37,426 bases of DNA from a virus: positions 1 to 37,426 of IMG/VR virus record IMGVR_UViG_3300042905_002178, one strand, 5' to 3'. The position numbers were made by a program, and so were the translations under genes. Shown here in pieces: positions 31,077-37,426 of the stretch. The notes below the pieces were generated by a model. The model worked only from the letters and a program-made list of their open reading frames with translations, ran no database searches and was not told the origin of the DNA. Within the stretch, counting starts at the first letter, position 1, and the number at the start of each line of letters is the position of its first letter.

Positions 31077-31823
31077 ATGCTGACAATCACGACCGAAAAA
31101 ATCACGCCGTCAATCGCTACTGCCTACCTTGAAAGCAACACCCGCAATCGACCGATCAAGCGCAAGCATGTCATCACGCTGGCAGACGCAATGTCCCGAG
31201 GAGAATGGCGCACGACGCACGAAGGGATTGCGTTCGACTCAAACGGCGACCTTATCGATGGCCAGCACCGGCTCTGCGCCGTCGTCATGAGCGGCGCGAC
31301 CGTGTATATGGCCGTTGCCCGTGGGTGCGACCCGGATTCGTTTGCCGTCATCGGCGACGGTGCCCGCCGGTCCTCTGGCGACGTCCTGCACCTTGCAGGC
31401 GAAATCAACGCAAAAAAGCTGGGGTCGGCTGTTTTTGCGGCGATTCTCGGCACCGAAACTCGCACCGCAAGCAAGGCCGAAATCGCCGCATGGATGCGCG
31501 GCACCCATGCGCAAATCACCCGCGACATTGTCTCTGCAATGCGAGACGAACACGCCGCCGTCACAGGCGCGATAATCCGGTCTGTCGTTGCAGGTGTTTT
31601 CAGTCACGCCCAGGCAATTGACTTTGCGAGGCGATATCAGTCCGGCGATTGGGACGGAGCCACGTCGCCAATTTGTGCGCTGAAGGCGCGAATCACGAAA
31701 CACAAGCACACTCGAGTCGAGCAATACCTCTATGCGGTGCGAGCGATCACGATGTACGCCGAAGGAAAACGTGCGCCAAAAATCTATCGCGCCACCTGTG
31801 ATTTCGAGGTTCCCAATGCGTGA
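31077..31823 (+). CDS. ParB-like-fold phage protein (248 aa)
   Basis: ATG at 31077 follows GGGAGAGACACA; an ATG at 31056 in the same frame would read through that site. Residues 20-80 carry a family pattern: NRPIKRKHVITLADAMSRG, HEGIAFDSNGDLIDGQHRL and then VVMSG. The 'DGQHRL' block is the hallmark of phage and plasmid proteins with a ParB N-terminal-like (sulfiredoxin) fold. The C-terminal 150 residues are helical. Members are thought to bind or process DNA or nucleotides; the function in phages is not established. Base usage is somewhat more AT-rich than in the neighbours. Confidence 0.78.
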   Translation: MLTITTEKITPSIATAYLESNTRNRPIKRKHVITLADAMSRGEWRTTHEGIAFDSNGDLIDGQHRLCAVVMSGATVYMAVARGCDPDSFAVIGDGARRSSGDVLHLAGEINAKKLGSAVFAAILGTETRTASKAEIAAWMRGTHAQITRDIVSAMRDEHAAVTGAIIRSVVAGVFSHAQAIDFARRYQSGDWDGATSPICALKARITKHKHTRVEQYLYAVRAITMYAEGKRAPKIYRATCDFEVPNA

Positions 31824-32019
31824 CCCAGACCGCCACTTGCCAGACCCCGGCATCGACGACAGCCCCACCGACGCCGAGCTTGCCAGCGCCGCAGACGGCG
31901 TCGACGTGACCCGATGGGTGCTTGATCTATTCAATCACTGCGTGACGACGTCTGACTACGCTCAATGGGCACAGGACTGCTACCGAGAGATCATGGATGC
32001 GGTGGAGCGTGGCCGTTGA
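31816..32019 (+). CDS. Unknown acidic 67-residue protein
   Basis: The ATG at 31816 lies in the last bases of the ParB-like gene (8-base overlap). The first 30 residues are Asp/Pro-rich and the rest is a helix with aromatic residues (VTRWVLDLFNHCVTTSDYAQWAQDCYREIMDAV). No family is recognised. It is translationally linked to both neighbours. Confidence 0.65.
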   Translation: MRDPDRHLPDPGIDDSPTDAELASAADGVDVTRWVLDLFNHCVTTSDYAQWAQDCYREIMDAVERGR

Positions 32020-32153
32020 ATCGCGCACTGCATGGGCGTCTCGCCCTCGCATTCTGGTACGGGCGCTGTGCTGCGTCCGTATCTGGCCCACTGTCCGCCA
32101 GCCTCGCCGATGACGCCGTCCGTGAGCTGTGCATCGCAATGGAGTGGCCATGA
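32016..32153 (+). CDS. Small protein with TTG start (45 aa)
   Basis: TTG at 32016 overlaps the upstream stop as TTGA, and GGAG lies 10 bases before it. The product begins with a basic, hydrophobic helix (RALHGRLALAFWYGRCAASV) and ends in an acidic helix. Its stop overlaps the next ATG as ATGA, so the reading frame fills the gap between two supported genes exactly, which is the best evidence for it. Confidence 0.55.
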   Translation: MNRALHGRLALAFWYGRCAASVSGPLSASLADDAVRELCIAMEWP

Positions 32154-32383
32154 CCGCGAGTCAGCCTGGACTGTTTGATTCGCCTACTGTCGACGACGAG
32201 GCGCTCGCATCGCTGCGAGCCACGGTGGCCGGGCTGACCCGCGCCCTCAAACGATATGAGGACGACCTTGACGCAATCAACGCCGCCGCCGAAGCACTGG
32301 CGAAGGTCATCGGCGACGACCACAACAGCGACACCGTCGAGATCATCCGCGACGCGACGCAACGATTGAAGGAGAAGACATGA
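32150..32383 (+). CDS. Unknown helical protein (77 aa)
   Basis: ATG at 32150 overlaps the upstream stop as ATGA. After a short N-terminal stretch with QPGLFD, the product is one long helical region (ASLRATVAGLTRALKRYEDD and onwards) with coiled-coil character. The N-terminal motif is reminiscent of sliding-clamp-binding peptides, but one short motif is weak evidence. GGAGAAGAC for the next gene lies at its 3' end. Confidence 0.68.
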   Translation: MTASQPGLFDSPTVDDEALASLRATVAGLTRALKRYEDDLDAINAAAEALAKVIGDDHNSDTVEIIRDATQRLKEKT

Positions 32384-32544
32384 AGAAACCCCCCCGCATC
32401 GCCCTCAACATCGATCTGAAGCCCGCCGAACGTGCCGCCCTCGACAAGGCCGCCGCCGCCGTCATCGACGAGCGTGGTCGACCCATGCGCTTGTCGACTT
32501 GGGCGCGTCGTGTGCTGATTGAAGCGGCCAAGGCCCAGCCATGA
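32380..32544 (+). CDS. Ribbon-helix-helix-like DNA-binding protein (54 aa)
   Basis: ATG at 32380 has GGAG upstream and overlaps the previous stop as ATGA. The sequence reads as a short beta strand (RIALNIDL), a helix (KPAERAALDKAAAAVIDE) and a second helix (STWARRVLIEAAK), the Arc/CopG/MetJ fold. Such dimers bind palindromic DNA through the strand, where Arg6 and Asn10 would contact bases. It is a candidate regulator for the palindromic late elements near 3.7 and 17.8 kb; this link is inference. Confidence 0.7.
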   Translation: MKKPPRIALNIDLKPAERAALDKAAAAVIDERGRPMRLSTWARRVLIEAAKAQP

Positions 32545-32696
32545 TCGCCCGCATCCTTGCCGTATTCGGCGTTCGTGTCGTCGACCTCGACATGGTGCAT
32601 GTGCCCATCGCCAAGTGGCACGAGATCATCGGCGAGCGTGACAGGTTGCGCGTCGAGGTGGAGCGGCTGCGGTCGCTTGTGAGGGGTGGAGTGTGA
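32541..32696 (+). CDS. Small coiled-coil protein (51 aa)
   Basis: ATG at 32541 overlaps the upstream stop as ATGA, and its own stop overlaps the methyltransferase GTG as GTGA. The first 20 residues are hydrophobic with Val and Leu, and the last 25 form a leucine-zipper-like helix (IIGERDRLRVEVERLRSLV). It may pair with a partner or itself. No family is recognised. Confidence 0.62.
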   Translation: MIARILAVFGVRVVDLDMVHVPIAKWHEIIGERDRLRVEVERLRSLVRGGV

Positions 32697-33373
32697 GCCC
32701 TATCGATCTGCGCCTTGGGCGCTGGCAGGACGTGCTTGCCGACGTGACGACGTGCGATGCGGTGATCTGTGATCCGCCCTACTCGGCGAGGACGCATGAG
32801 GGCAGCGACGCCGTAGCGTTGAGGACCGTGGACGGTGCCGACCGTCAGGAACTCGGGTACGCATGGCTGACGCCCGACGACGTGCGCGGCATCGTCGACG
32901 CATGGGCGCCACGTTGCGCGGGGTGGATGTGTGCCATGACGGACGACATTCTCTCGCCAGCATGGCGCGAGGCGTTTGCATCCGTCGGGCGCTACGACTT
33001 CGCCCCGGTGCCCATCCTGCAACACCGTCCGCGCATGTCCGGCGACGGCCCCGGTTCTGGCGCCGTCTACATGCTGGTCAGCCGCCCCCGTGAATCGCGG
33101 TTCATGTCGTGGGGGTCGCTGCCGTGCTGGTACATGTCGACGCCAGAGAAAGGCGCCGTGATGGGAGCCAAACCCCTCGGCCTCATGCGAGCCATCGTCC
33201 GCGACTACAGCCGCCCCGGCGATCTCATCGTCGATCCGTTTTGCGGCAGCGGCACAACCGCCCTTGCCGCCGCGATGGAAGGGCGCCGGTGCATCACATC
33301 AGAAGAAAAGCCCGAGCACCATGCCATCGCCAAGCGACGCCTCGACAGAGGCTACCAACCCGGTCTGATTTGA
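32693..33373 (+). CDS. DNA methyltransferase, N6-adenine/N4-cytosine type (226 aa)
   Basis: Catalytic motif IV DPPY is at residues 27-30 and the SAM-binding motif I DPFCGSGTT at 181-189, so the order is catalytic first, SAM-binding last (beta-class layout). The region between carries the target-recognition part. With 226 residues it is compact and is an orphan: no restriction endonuclease is adjacent. It could protect phage DNA from host restriction or act as a regulator. The GTG at 32693 overlaps the upstream stop. Target sequence unknown. Confidence 0.9.
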   Translation: MSPIDLRLGRWQDVLADVTTCDAVICDPPYSARTHEGSDAVALRTVDGADRQELGYAWLTPDDVRGIVDAWAPRCAGWMCAMTDDILSPAWREAFASVGRYDFAPVPILQHRPRMSGDGPGSGAVYMLVSRPRESRFMSWGSLPCWYMSTPEKGAVMGAKPLGLMRAIVRDYSRPGDLIVDPFCGSGTTALAAAMEGRRCITSEEKPEHHAIAKRRLDRGYQPGLI

Positions 33374-33385
33374 GAGGAGCACATC

Positions 33386-33595
33386 ATGCACGACACTGAA
33401 GGCGAGACGATTGACGACGTGAGACGGCAGAGAGACGAAATGGGAATTCAACTGGCGGCACTACGAGAGCGGCTGCGGTTGGCGATGGCGGTGGTGGATG
33501 CGGCGCGGGCCTACAGAGACGAGGACGAAGTGTATCTCGACCGTGCCCTCGCCGCCCTCGACGAAATCCCAGGCGACACATTGGAGCGCCCATGA
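33386..33595 (+). CDS. Unknown acidic helical protein (69 aa)
   Basis: GAGAGGAGCACATC precedes the ATG, giving a good ribosome-binding site. The whole product is predicted helical (VRRQRDEMGIQLAALRERLRL, then VDAARAYRDEDEVYL). It overlaps the following membrane protein gene as ATGA. No family is recognised. Confidence 0.72.
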   Translation: MHDTEGETIDDVRRQRDEMGIQLAALRERLRLAMAVVDAARAYRDEDEVYLDRALAALDEIPGDTLERP

Positions 33596-33729
33596 TCGTC
33601 ATACTCTTCGCCATCGTCGTCGTCAGCGTAGCTGTCGGCCTCGTCTACCTCGCCGACGTCTGGGAGAAACGGGAACGCGCCCGCCGTCGTCACGAAGCCC
33701 TGCGTAGCTTCTATGAGCGTGAGTCATGA
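33592..33729 (+). CDS. Small single-pass membrane protein (45 aa)
   Basis: Residues 2-20 (IVILFAIVVVSVAVGLVYL) form one clear transmembrane helix, followed by a basic tail rich in Arg and Glu. It overlaps its neighbours on both sides by four bases. It is the only membrane protein in the rightward block. Possible roles are superinfection exclusion or membrane tethering of neighbouring products, with no direct support for either. Confidence 0.68.
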   Translation: MIVILFAIVVVSVAVGLVYLADVWEKRERARRRHEALRSFYERES

Positions 33730-34352
33730 CTCGAGTCCGAGGCACCGATAAACTCGATCCGCCGTCGACGTATCAGCGAATCATCGAGCGTGGGCCATGG
33801 GCCAGCTACGCCCGCTGCGAGGAGTGCGGCGTCGACGCCGGCCGCGCCTGTCGCGACATGAACGACCGTGAGGCGCTAGAGGTCTGCGACGAGCGCCGGC
33901 TTGTGATCAACGACAGCGCCGCCCGCTGCCGTGTGCGGAACGTCGACGACGAGAAGCCGGAGAAATCGAGACGCGACAAGCCGCCAGCGAGCGACAAGCG
34001 CACGAGAAAACGACGAGAGGAAGGCAAGGCTGGCCAGCCAGTGTACGTCGCCTGTCATCACTGTGGCGAGCCGACCAGACTGTGGGGGCAGGGTCTGATC
34101 TCAGGCCGCACATGGTGCGCGGCCACGGAGTGTCGTCGTCACAAGGGCAGGGTGTATCGCGCTGAGCGCAAGGCACAGAAGCAGCCCGAGACGGTGTCTT
34201 GCCATTGGTGTCGGACTGCCCTGCCAGTCACCGGCCGACATGGTGCCGCTAGGCCGTGCTGTGGCGACGTGGCTTGCTCGTCTGCAATCAAGTACGAGAC
34301 GGCGAGGCATCGGGCGGAACACAGAAACCCCAATCAAATGATGGACACATGA
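33726..34352 (+). CDS. Multi-zinc-finger protein, possible Com-like regulator (208 aa)
   Basis: Three cysteine clusters are visible: Cys31/Cys34/Cys42 with Cys54 and Cys68; Cys110/Cys113 with Cys131/Cys136; and Cys159/Cys162 with Cys178-179/Cys184. A Lys/Arg-rich linker (residues 75-100) joins the first to the others. This suggests nucleic-acid binding. The gene overlaps the Mom-like gene as ATGA, recalling the Mu com-mom pair, where a zinc-finger protein (Com) opens the mom message for translation. Mu Com is only 62 residues with one finger, so the parallel is of arrangement, not of length. Confidence 0.78.
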   Translation: MTRVRGTDKLDPPSTYQRIIERGPWASYARCEECGVDAGRACRDMNDREALEVCDERRLVINDSAARCRVRNVDDEKPEKSRRDKPPASDKRTRKRREEGKAGQPVYVACHHCGEPTRLWGQGLISGRTWCAATECRRHKGRVYRAERKAQKQPETVSCHWCRTALPVTGRHGAARPCCGDVACSSAIKYETARHRAEHRNPNQMMDT

Positions 34353-34867
34353 TCGGCTTCTGCCTTGAGTCTTACGACGACAGCGCCAAGGCGTGGTTGG
34401 GTCGCAGTGGCCACTACTTGAAGAACCCGCCACCGGGCTGCCTCTTCTGCGTCGTCGTGCGCCGCACTGCGCCCGACTTGTTTGGCGACATGACGCCGTC
34501 AGGTGAGCGGGTCGGCATGTGCCTCGTCGGTCGCCCTATTGCGCGGATGCTGCCGCAAGATGGCACATGGGGAGAGGTCACCCGCCTCGTGCTGCTCGAC
34601 GGCCTGCCACACGGCACAGCGTCGGGTTTGCTGCGTTTCGTCTTTGACGCAGCATGGGGCCGGGGTCTGTCGACGGTGATCAGCTACCACGACCGGTCAC
34701 GACACACCGGCTGCATCTACCGCAAGGCGGGGATGCGCAAGGACGGCGCGACCACACCGTCAGGCAAAGGGTGGGCGTCGAGAGAACGTCCCATGTCTGG
34801 CGATGTCGGAAAAACATCAAAACGCCGATGGAGAATCGATCTCAGACCGTCAACGGATACCCTCTGA
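34349..34867 (+). CDS. GNAT-fold protein resembling the DNA-modification enzyme Mom (172 aa)
   Basis: ATG at 34349 is set by the ATGA overlap; a longer upstream frame lies in the zinc-finger gene. The core matches the Mom pattern seen in phage GNAT proteins: a cysteine/valine-rich strand (CLFCVVVRR), GEVTRLVLLDGLPHGTASGL (residues 75-94), then TVISYHDRSRHTGCIYRKAG (109-128) followed by a Gly. Mom adds a carbamoylmethyl group to adenine N6 and blocks restriction. The last 30 residues are basic. It follows a methyltransferase and zinc-finger gene. A different GNAT substrate is possible. Confidence 0.72.
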   Translation: MIGFCLESYDDSAKAWLGRSGHYLKNPPPGCLFCVVVRRTAPDLFGDMTPSGERVGMCLVGRPIARMLPQDGTWGEVTRLVLLDGLPHGTASGLLRFVFDAAWGRGLSTVISYHDRSRHTGCIYRKAGMRKDGATTPSGKGWASRERPMSGDVGKTSKRRWRIDLRPSTDTL

Positions 34868-35432
34868 CCACGCGATAGCGCCTCGGTGACGCGCCCCACA
34901 TGACCTCAGCCTGTAGGGTGCGTCGGTCGATTTGGATGACTTTCGCCGGTGCGCTGTCGGTCGCATAAATGACGTCGTCATCGTAGGCGAGGGCCATGAT
35001 CCAATGCTCGCCTACGTCATCGCCGGTGTAGTCCACATGCAACCACGCGAACCCGTGCCTTGGTGAGATGCCATGACGGTCGATTGCGTCGCAGATTGCC
35101 ACCGACAACTGCCGCGCCGACATGGCCCCCTTCGCCACCGTCCAGGCTGAATCAGGATCGGGACAAGACAGCCCCGCAGAACGCGCCAGACGTGGCAGGA
35201 CGGCGAGCGACGAGCCGGGTGCCCAGACGGGCGGGACCGCCAGCGCGGCGCGTTCACAGACCGTCTGGGGCGTTGCGCCAGCGCGAACGCCCGACGCCCT
35301 CTGTGCTTCGGCCAGACTGGTAGCCGTGCATCCCCACTGCGCAACGGTCTTGCCGGCGTGACCGTAGGGCGACGCGCTCCATCGGCGGTCGCCTTGCCAC
35401 ATGACGCGAGACGGTAGGGGCCAGCCGTGCAT
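34842..35432 (-). CDS. C39-like cysteine peptidase, probable endolysin (196 aa)
   Basis: Cys35 (WGCTATSLA), His143 (GEHWIMAL) and Asp159 (YATDSA) form the papain-like triad, with the spacing of the C39-like phage peptidase family. The N-terminus is not a signal peptide. It overlaps the Mom-like gene at the 3' end by 26 bases on the opposite strand. It is the last gene of the leftward cassette that contains membrane proteins and a phospholipase, so it is probably the endolysin cutting cross-links in the peptidoglycan. A structural peptidase role is less likely at this position. Confidence 0.75.
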   Translation of the reverse strand: MHGWPLPSRVMWQGDRRWSASPYGHAGKTVAQWGCTATSLAEAQRASGVRAGATPQTVCERAALAVPPVWAPGSSLAVLPRLARSAGLSCPDPDSAWTVAKGAMSARQLSVAICDAIDRHGISPRHGFAWLHVDYTGDDVGEHWIMALAYDDDVIYATDSAPAKVIQIDRRTLQAEVMWGASPRRYRVVRGYPLTV

Positions 35433-35560
35433 TATCCGCTCACCGCCATGACGACGTCGGGTTCGCCGTAGAATCGAGCCTGCTGCGCGGCCTGCTCAGG
35501 GGACATGGCCCACAGGTAGCGGGTGCGGCCGTCGACGTAGTGGGCGACGTAGCGTCTCAC
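35432..35560 (-). CDS. Small protein of the lysis cassette (42 aa)
   Basis: GTG at 35560 overlaps the upstream stop as GTGA, and its own stop overlaps the peptidase ATG as TAATG. The product is rich in Tyr, Arg and Ala (RRYVAHYVDGRTRYLWAMSP) with no membrane segment. Similar short proteins beginning with a beta hairpin are frequent in phage genomes; the role is unknown. The frame fits the gap between two supported genes exactly. Confidence 0.6.
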   Translation of the reverse strand: MRRYVAHYVDGRTRYLWAMSPEQAAQQARFYGEPDVVMAVSG

Positions 35561-35754
35561 TGGCGCTCCTCGATTCGTTTTGCGGCGTCATCGACGACGT
35601 CAGCCACGGCGTCATTCTTTGGGTCGTCGTCACTGCGAAGGCGAGCGGCGTAGAGCCGAAGGGCGAAGCCAATCACCTCGCGAACGACGGCGTAGACGCC
35701 GCCGCCAGCGAGCATGGCCTGCCATTCTGCGGCGATGTAGTTAGCGATTTCCAT
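35557..35754 (-). CDS. Small membrane-associated helical protein (65 aa)
   Basis: GGAGG lies just upstream of the ATG at 35754. Residues 5-38 form a mildly hydrophobic or amphipathic helix (ANYIAAEWQAMLAGGGVY, then AVVREVIGFALRLYAA), and the C-terminal 25 residues are charged. Location between a membrane/coiled-coil gene and the peptidase fits a holin-like or accessory lysis protein. A single amphipathic helix leaves the assignment open. Confidence 0.65.
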   Translation of the reverse strand: MEIANYIAAEWQAMLAGGGVYAVVREVIGFALRLYAARLRSDDDPKNDAVADVVDDAAKRIEERQ

Positions 35755-35986
35755 TGTGGCCTCCGTTCAAGAGCAATGCTTCGATGCGGTCGAATCGGCG
35801 GTCCATCTCGGCCTGCATCTTCTCGACGGAGGACGCCACCATCGCCAGCGCCTCTTTGCTGGCCTTGTCGCTTTTCAGGTCGGCGGTGATTTCCTCAAGC
35901 CGTCTCACACGAGCCTGCAGCGCCGCCCATGCTGCTGCGCCACCTGTCGCCGCCGAGAGAGCACCAATGGCAATTTGCTCAATCAC
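35741..35986 (-). CDS. Membrane-anchored coiled-coil protein (81 aa)
   Basis: GTG at 35986 overlaps the patatin stop as GTGA. Residues 4-24 form a transmembrane or membrane-surface helix (QIAIGALSAATGGAAAWAAL), followed by a coiled coil (residues 26-72). This layout is shared by many phage lysis-cassette proteins, including holin- or spanin-like ones. It overlaps the next gene by 14 bases. A role in lysis is inferred from layout and neighbours. Confidence 0.65.
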   Translation of the reverse strand: MIEQIAIGALSAATGGAAAWAALQARVRRLEEITADLKSDKASKEALAMVASSVEKMQAEMDRRFDRIEALLLNGGHNGNR

Positions 35987-36831
35987 GCCACACCTCGAAA
36001 CCACGCGCCGCAGAGACGGACGGTGTCGTAGCCGGTCGACCACTCACGTTCGACGCGCTGCCTGTTTTTGCGGAATGCCCAATCGTTGACGGCGTCGATG
36101 TCGACGTCGAGTCCGTCAGTGCGTCTCGACTTGCGTTGCGATGGAGCCCACAGCAGAGCACGGGGGATCGCGGAGAGAATTGCCGGGACGTCACTTGGAC
36201 GGATGCGCCCGGCCGGGTCCATCGGTGCTTCGCCGAGACGCACGGATACGCGAGGCTCCGGCTTGTGGTCCCACACGCTGTCGACGGTGTTGTCGCAAAG
36301 CCCGCCATCGCCATACAGGCGCACGTCGGGAGACAGCTCCGTCCCGATTGACGGGACGGTCGCCGCAGGGACCACGCCGCACATGAACGACGACGACGCG
36401 ATGACAGCCTCACGCACCACAATGCGCGGTGTGCTGTGCTTCGACAAGTAGACGGGCCTCGCCCTGTCGAGGTCAGTCACGCACACTACGAGCCCGCTGG
36501 TTGCGTCTCCGAGTCGTGCGCCTTTGCCGATGTGCATGTCGACGAGGTCGCCGATGACGTCGAGAGAAAACAGCCCCCCACGGGGGACACTGGCCGGCGA
36601 CAGCGCGAGAGTCTGCCCACTCTCCAGCACGTCGACGAGCATGGCGACAATGACCTCGTCAGGCAAGCCGAACGCCTTGCATGCTGCGACGATTGACCCC
36701 GCCGATGCTCCGCTCCAACCAAGGACTTTCGCGTGTGCGTCGACGGCAGCAGCAGCACCGGCGAGGTAGGTGATAGCGGGGCCACCTCCGCTGATGCTGG
36801 CGTACACTGGACGACGTGACATGCCGGTCAC
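35983..36831 (-). CDS. Patatin-like phospholipase (282 aa)
   Basis: The catalytic features are complete: an oxyanion-hole stretch GGG (15-17), the nucleophile elbow GASAG (41-45, Ser43), the segment ASSSFM followed by VVP near residue 150, and the DGG box (175-177, Asp175). Patatins use a Ser-Asp dyad to hydrolyse acyl chains from phospholipids. The start is GTG at 36831 by GTGA overlap; ATG at 36822 is possible. No signal peptide is present. Lying between two membrane-protein genes in the lysis cassette, it probably helps disrupt the host membrane; metabolic remodelling is an alternative. Confidence 0.85.
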   Translation of the reverse strand: MTGMSRRPVYASISGGGPAITYLAGAAAAVDAHAKVLGWSGASAGSIVAACKAFGLPDEVIVAMLVDVLESGQTLALSPASVPRGGLFSLDVIGDLVDMHIGKGARLGDATSGLVVCVTDLDRARPVYLSKHSTPRIVVREAVIASSSFMCGVVPAATVPSIGTELSPDVRLYGDGGLCDNTVDSVWDHKPEPRVSVRLGEAPMDPAGRIRPSDVPAILSAIPRALLWAPSQRKSRRTDGLDVDIDAVNDWAFRKNRQRVEREWSTGYDTVRLCGAWFRGVA

Positions 36832-37088
36832 GGTATCACCGCGACGGGGGAACCGGAACCCCCACCAACGCCGCCACTTGGTTTGCCCGGTGGCTTTCTG
36901 GTGCGGCGTTTCTTGCGCTTGTCGTCCTCCTCCTCGTCGGTTTCAGGATCGTCGACGTCATGCAGTGACGCCTGCTCGCTATTGAGCAAGCGCACGGCAA
37001 TCACTTTGACGATCCAATCACCTACAGCCATGCCGAAGCCGACGATGACACAGTCGACGAGAAGGATGATCAACTCAAGCATGTCCAT
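36828..37088 (-). CDS. Holin-like small membrane protein (86 aa)
   Basis: Residues 3-33 are strongly hydrophobic (DMLELIILLVDCVIVGFGMA and onwards), enough for one long or two short membrane helices. The middle is an acidic then very basic run (DDPETDEEEDDKRKKRRTRK), and the end is Gly/Pro/Ser-rich. Holins typically have membrane helices near the N-terminus and a charged tail. ATG at 37088 follows the metallophosphoesterase stop by 2 bases, with GGGAGGG upstream. It opens the lysis cassette, so a holin is the best guess. Confidence 0.7.
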   Translation of the reverse strand: MDMLELIILLVDCVIVGFGMAVGDWIVKVIAVRLLNSEQASLHDVDDPETDEEEDDKRKKRRTRKPPGKPSGGVGGGSGSPVAVIP

Positions 37089-37090
37089 GC

Positions 37091-37426
37091 TTACGCCCTC
37101 CCGTCGTAACATGAGCCATCCCGCCAGAAACGCTGCTCGGTGTAGACGACGATGTCGGCGGTGAATCGGCCAGTCCTGCGTTCGATCCAAAACTCTCCGT
37201 GTCCTTGCGTCCATCCTGTCGGCCCCTTGATGTAGCTGCACCTGTCGACGGGAGCGAGGCACGGCAAGCCGAAAGCCCCGCGCACATGCTGCGAGCCCTC
37301 AGGCCCAGCGACGGGCATCGTATACATCTGTGCGCGGTGACAGTGCCCGATCACCAGGTTCGTTCCGTAACGCAGCAAGTGAGACTTGCAGTAGGCGTCG
37401 CCAGCGAACACGCCATGCGTGAAGCC
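37091..37426 (-). CDS. Calcineurin-like metallophosphoesterase, 3' part (runs across the circular join)
   Basis: This is the 3' end of the 257-residue metallophosphoesterase whose 5' part lies at 1-565; bases 37300-37426 repeat 1-127. The segment carries His174-x-His176 (GHCHRAQ), the last metal-binding block, and a C-terminal tail with an aromatic, basic pattern (WTQGHGEFWIERRTG). The stop lies 2 bases before the holin-like start. The gene is complete on the circular genome. Confidence 0.9.
   Translation of the reverse strand, partial: GFTHGVFAGDAYCKSHLLRYGTNLVIGHCHRAQMYTMPVAGPEGSQHVRGAFGLPCLAPVDRCSYIKGPTGWTQGHGEFWIERRTGRFTADIVVYTEQRFWRDGSCYDGRA
37300..37426. repeat. Direct terminal repeat, right copy (circular closure)
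   Basis: This is the exact second copy of bases 1-127. Removing one copy gives a circle of about 37,299 bp in which the metallophosphoesterase gene is intact. Confidence 0.95.

Noticed and set aside
32150-32383. A sliding-clamp-binding protein based on QPGLFD
   Set aside because: One short motif near the N-terminus differs from the consensus and no other feature supports clamp binding.
1-37426. tRNA genes
   Set aside because: I looked for T-loop-type sequences such as GTTCGAATC with matching acceptor arms and found none; a covariance-model scan would be decisive.

Overview
This window is almost certainly one complete genome of a tailed double-stranded DNA phage with a siphovirus-type gene set. 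The last 127 bases repeat the first 127 exactly. A metallophosphoesterase gene reads in frame across that join, so the unique sequence is about 37,299 bp and circularly closed; a 127-base overlap is most simply an assembler k-mer overlap rather than a packaged terminal repeat. Base composition is GC-rich (by eye about 60-65%), GTG and TTG starts are common, and genes overlap by 1-4 bases (ATGA, GTGA, TTGA, TGATG). I cannot name the host from sequence alone. I see no integrase, DNA polymerase, tRNA or CRISPR array.

Two blocks diverge from a control region at about 25.34-25.42 kb. Rightward (25.4-34.9 kb) is the early/accessory block. It starts with a recombination set: a Sak4-like ATPase, an unknown protein, a DUF669-like ssDNA-binding protein, an unknown protein, a Cas4/RecB-like nuclease, a superfamily 2 helicase and a VRR-NUC nuclease. 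A second promoter at 30.2 kb precedes a run of small genes, a ParB-like-fold protein, a ribbon-helix-helix protein, a DNA methyltransferase, a multi-zinc-finger protein and a GNAT-fold protein resembling the DNA-modification enzyme Mom.

Leftward from 25.3 kb are a small HTH regulator and a TOPRIM/RecA-like primase-helicase. A 393-base non-coding stretch follows, holding GTTAC iterons and three hairpins. The long late block comes next: a probable small terminase, large terminase, portal, SPP1 gp7/Mu F-like head protein and an HK97-gp10-like protein, then a terminator. Connector and tail genes follow (tail completion, tail tube, a 21-residue-repeat protein, tail chaperones with a -1 frameshift, tape measure, distal tail and fibre-like proteins). 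The scaffold and major capsid genes come only after the tail genes, behind an operator-like element that also precedes the connector gene at 17.8 kb. After another terminator come three small head-associated genes. The leftward block then crosses the circular join through the metallophosphoesterase into a probable lysis cassette (34.8-37.1 kb): small membrane proteins, a patatin-like phospholipase and a C39-like cysteine peptidase. The two blocks converge and overlap by 26 bases near 34.85 kb.

The most interesting points are the com/mom-like zinc-finger plus GNAT pair downstream of a methyltransferase, the shared late operator, the iteron/terminator region, the patatin in the lysis cassette, the displaced capsid genes and the GTCGAC excess.
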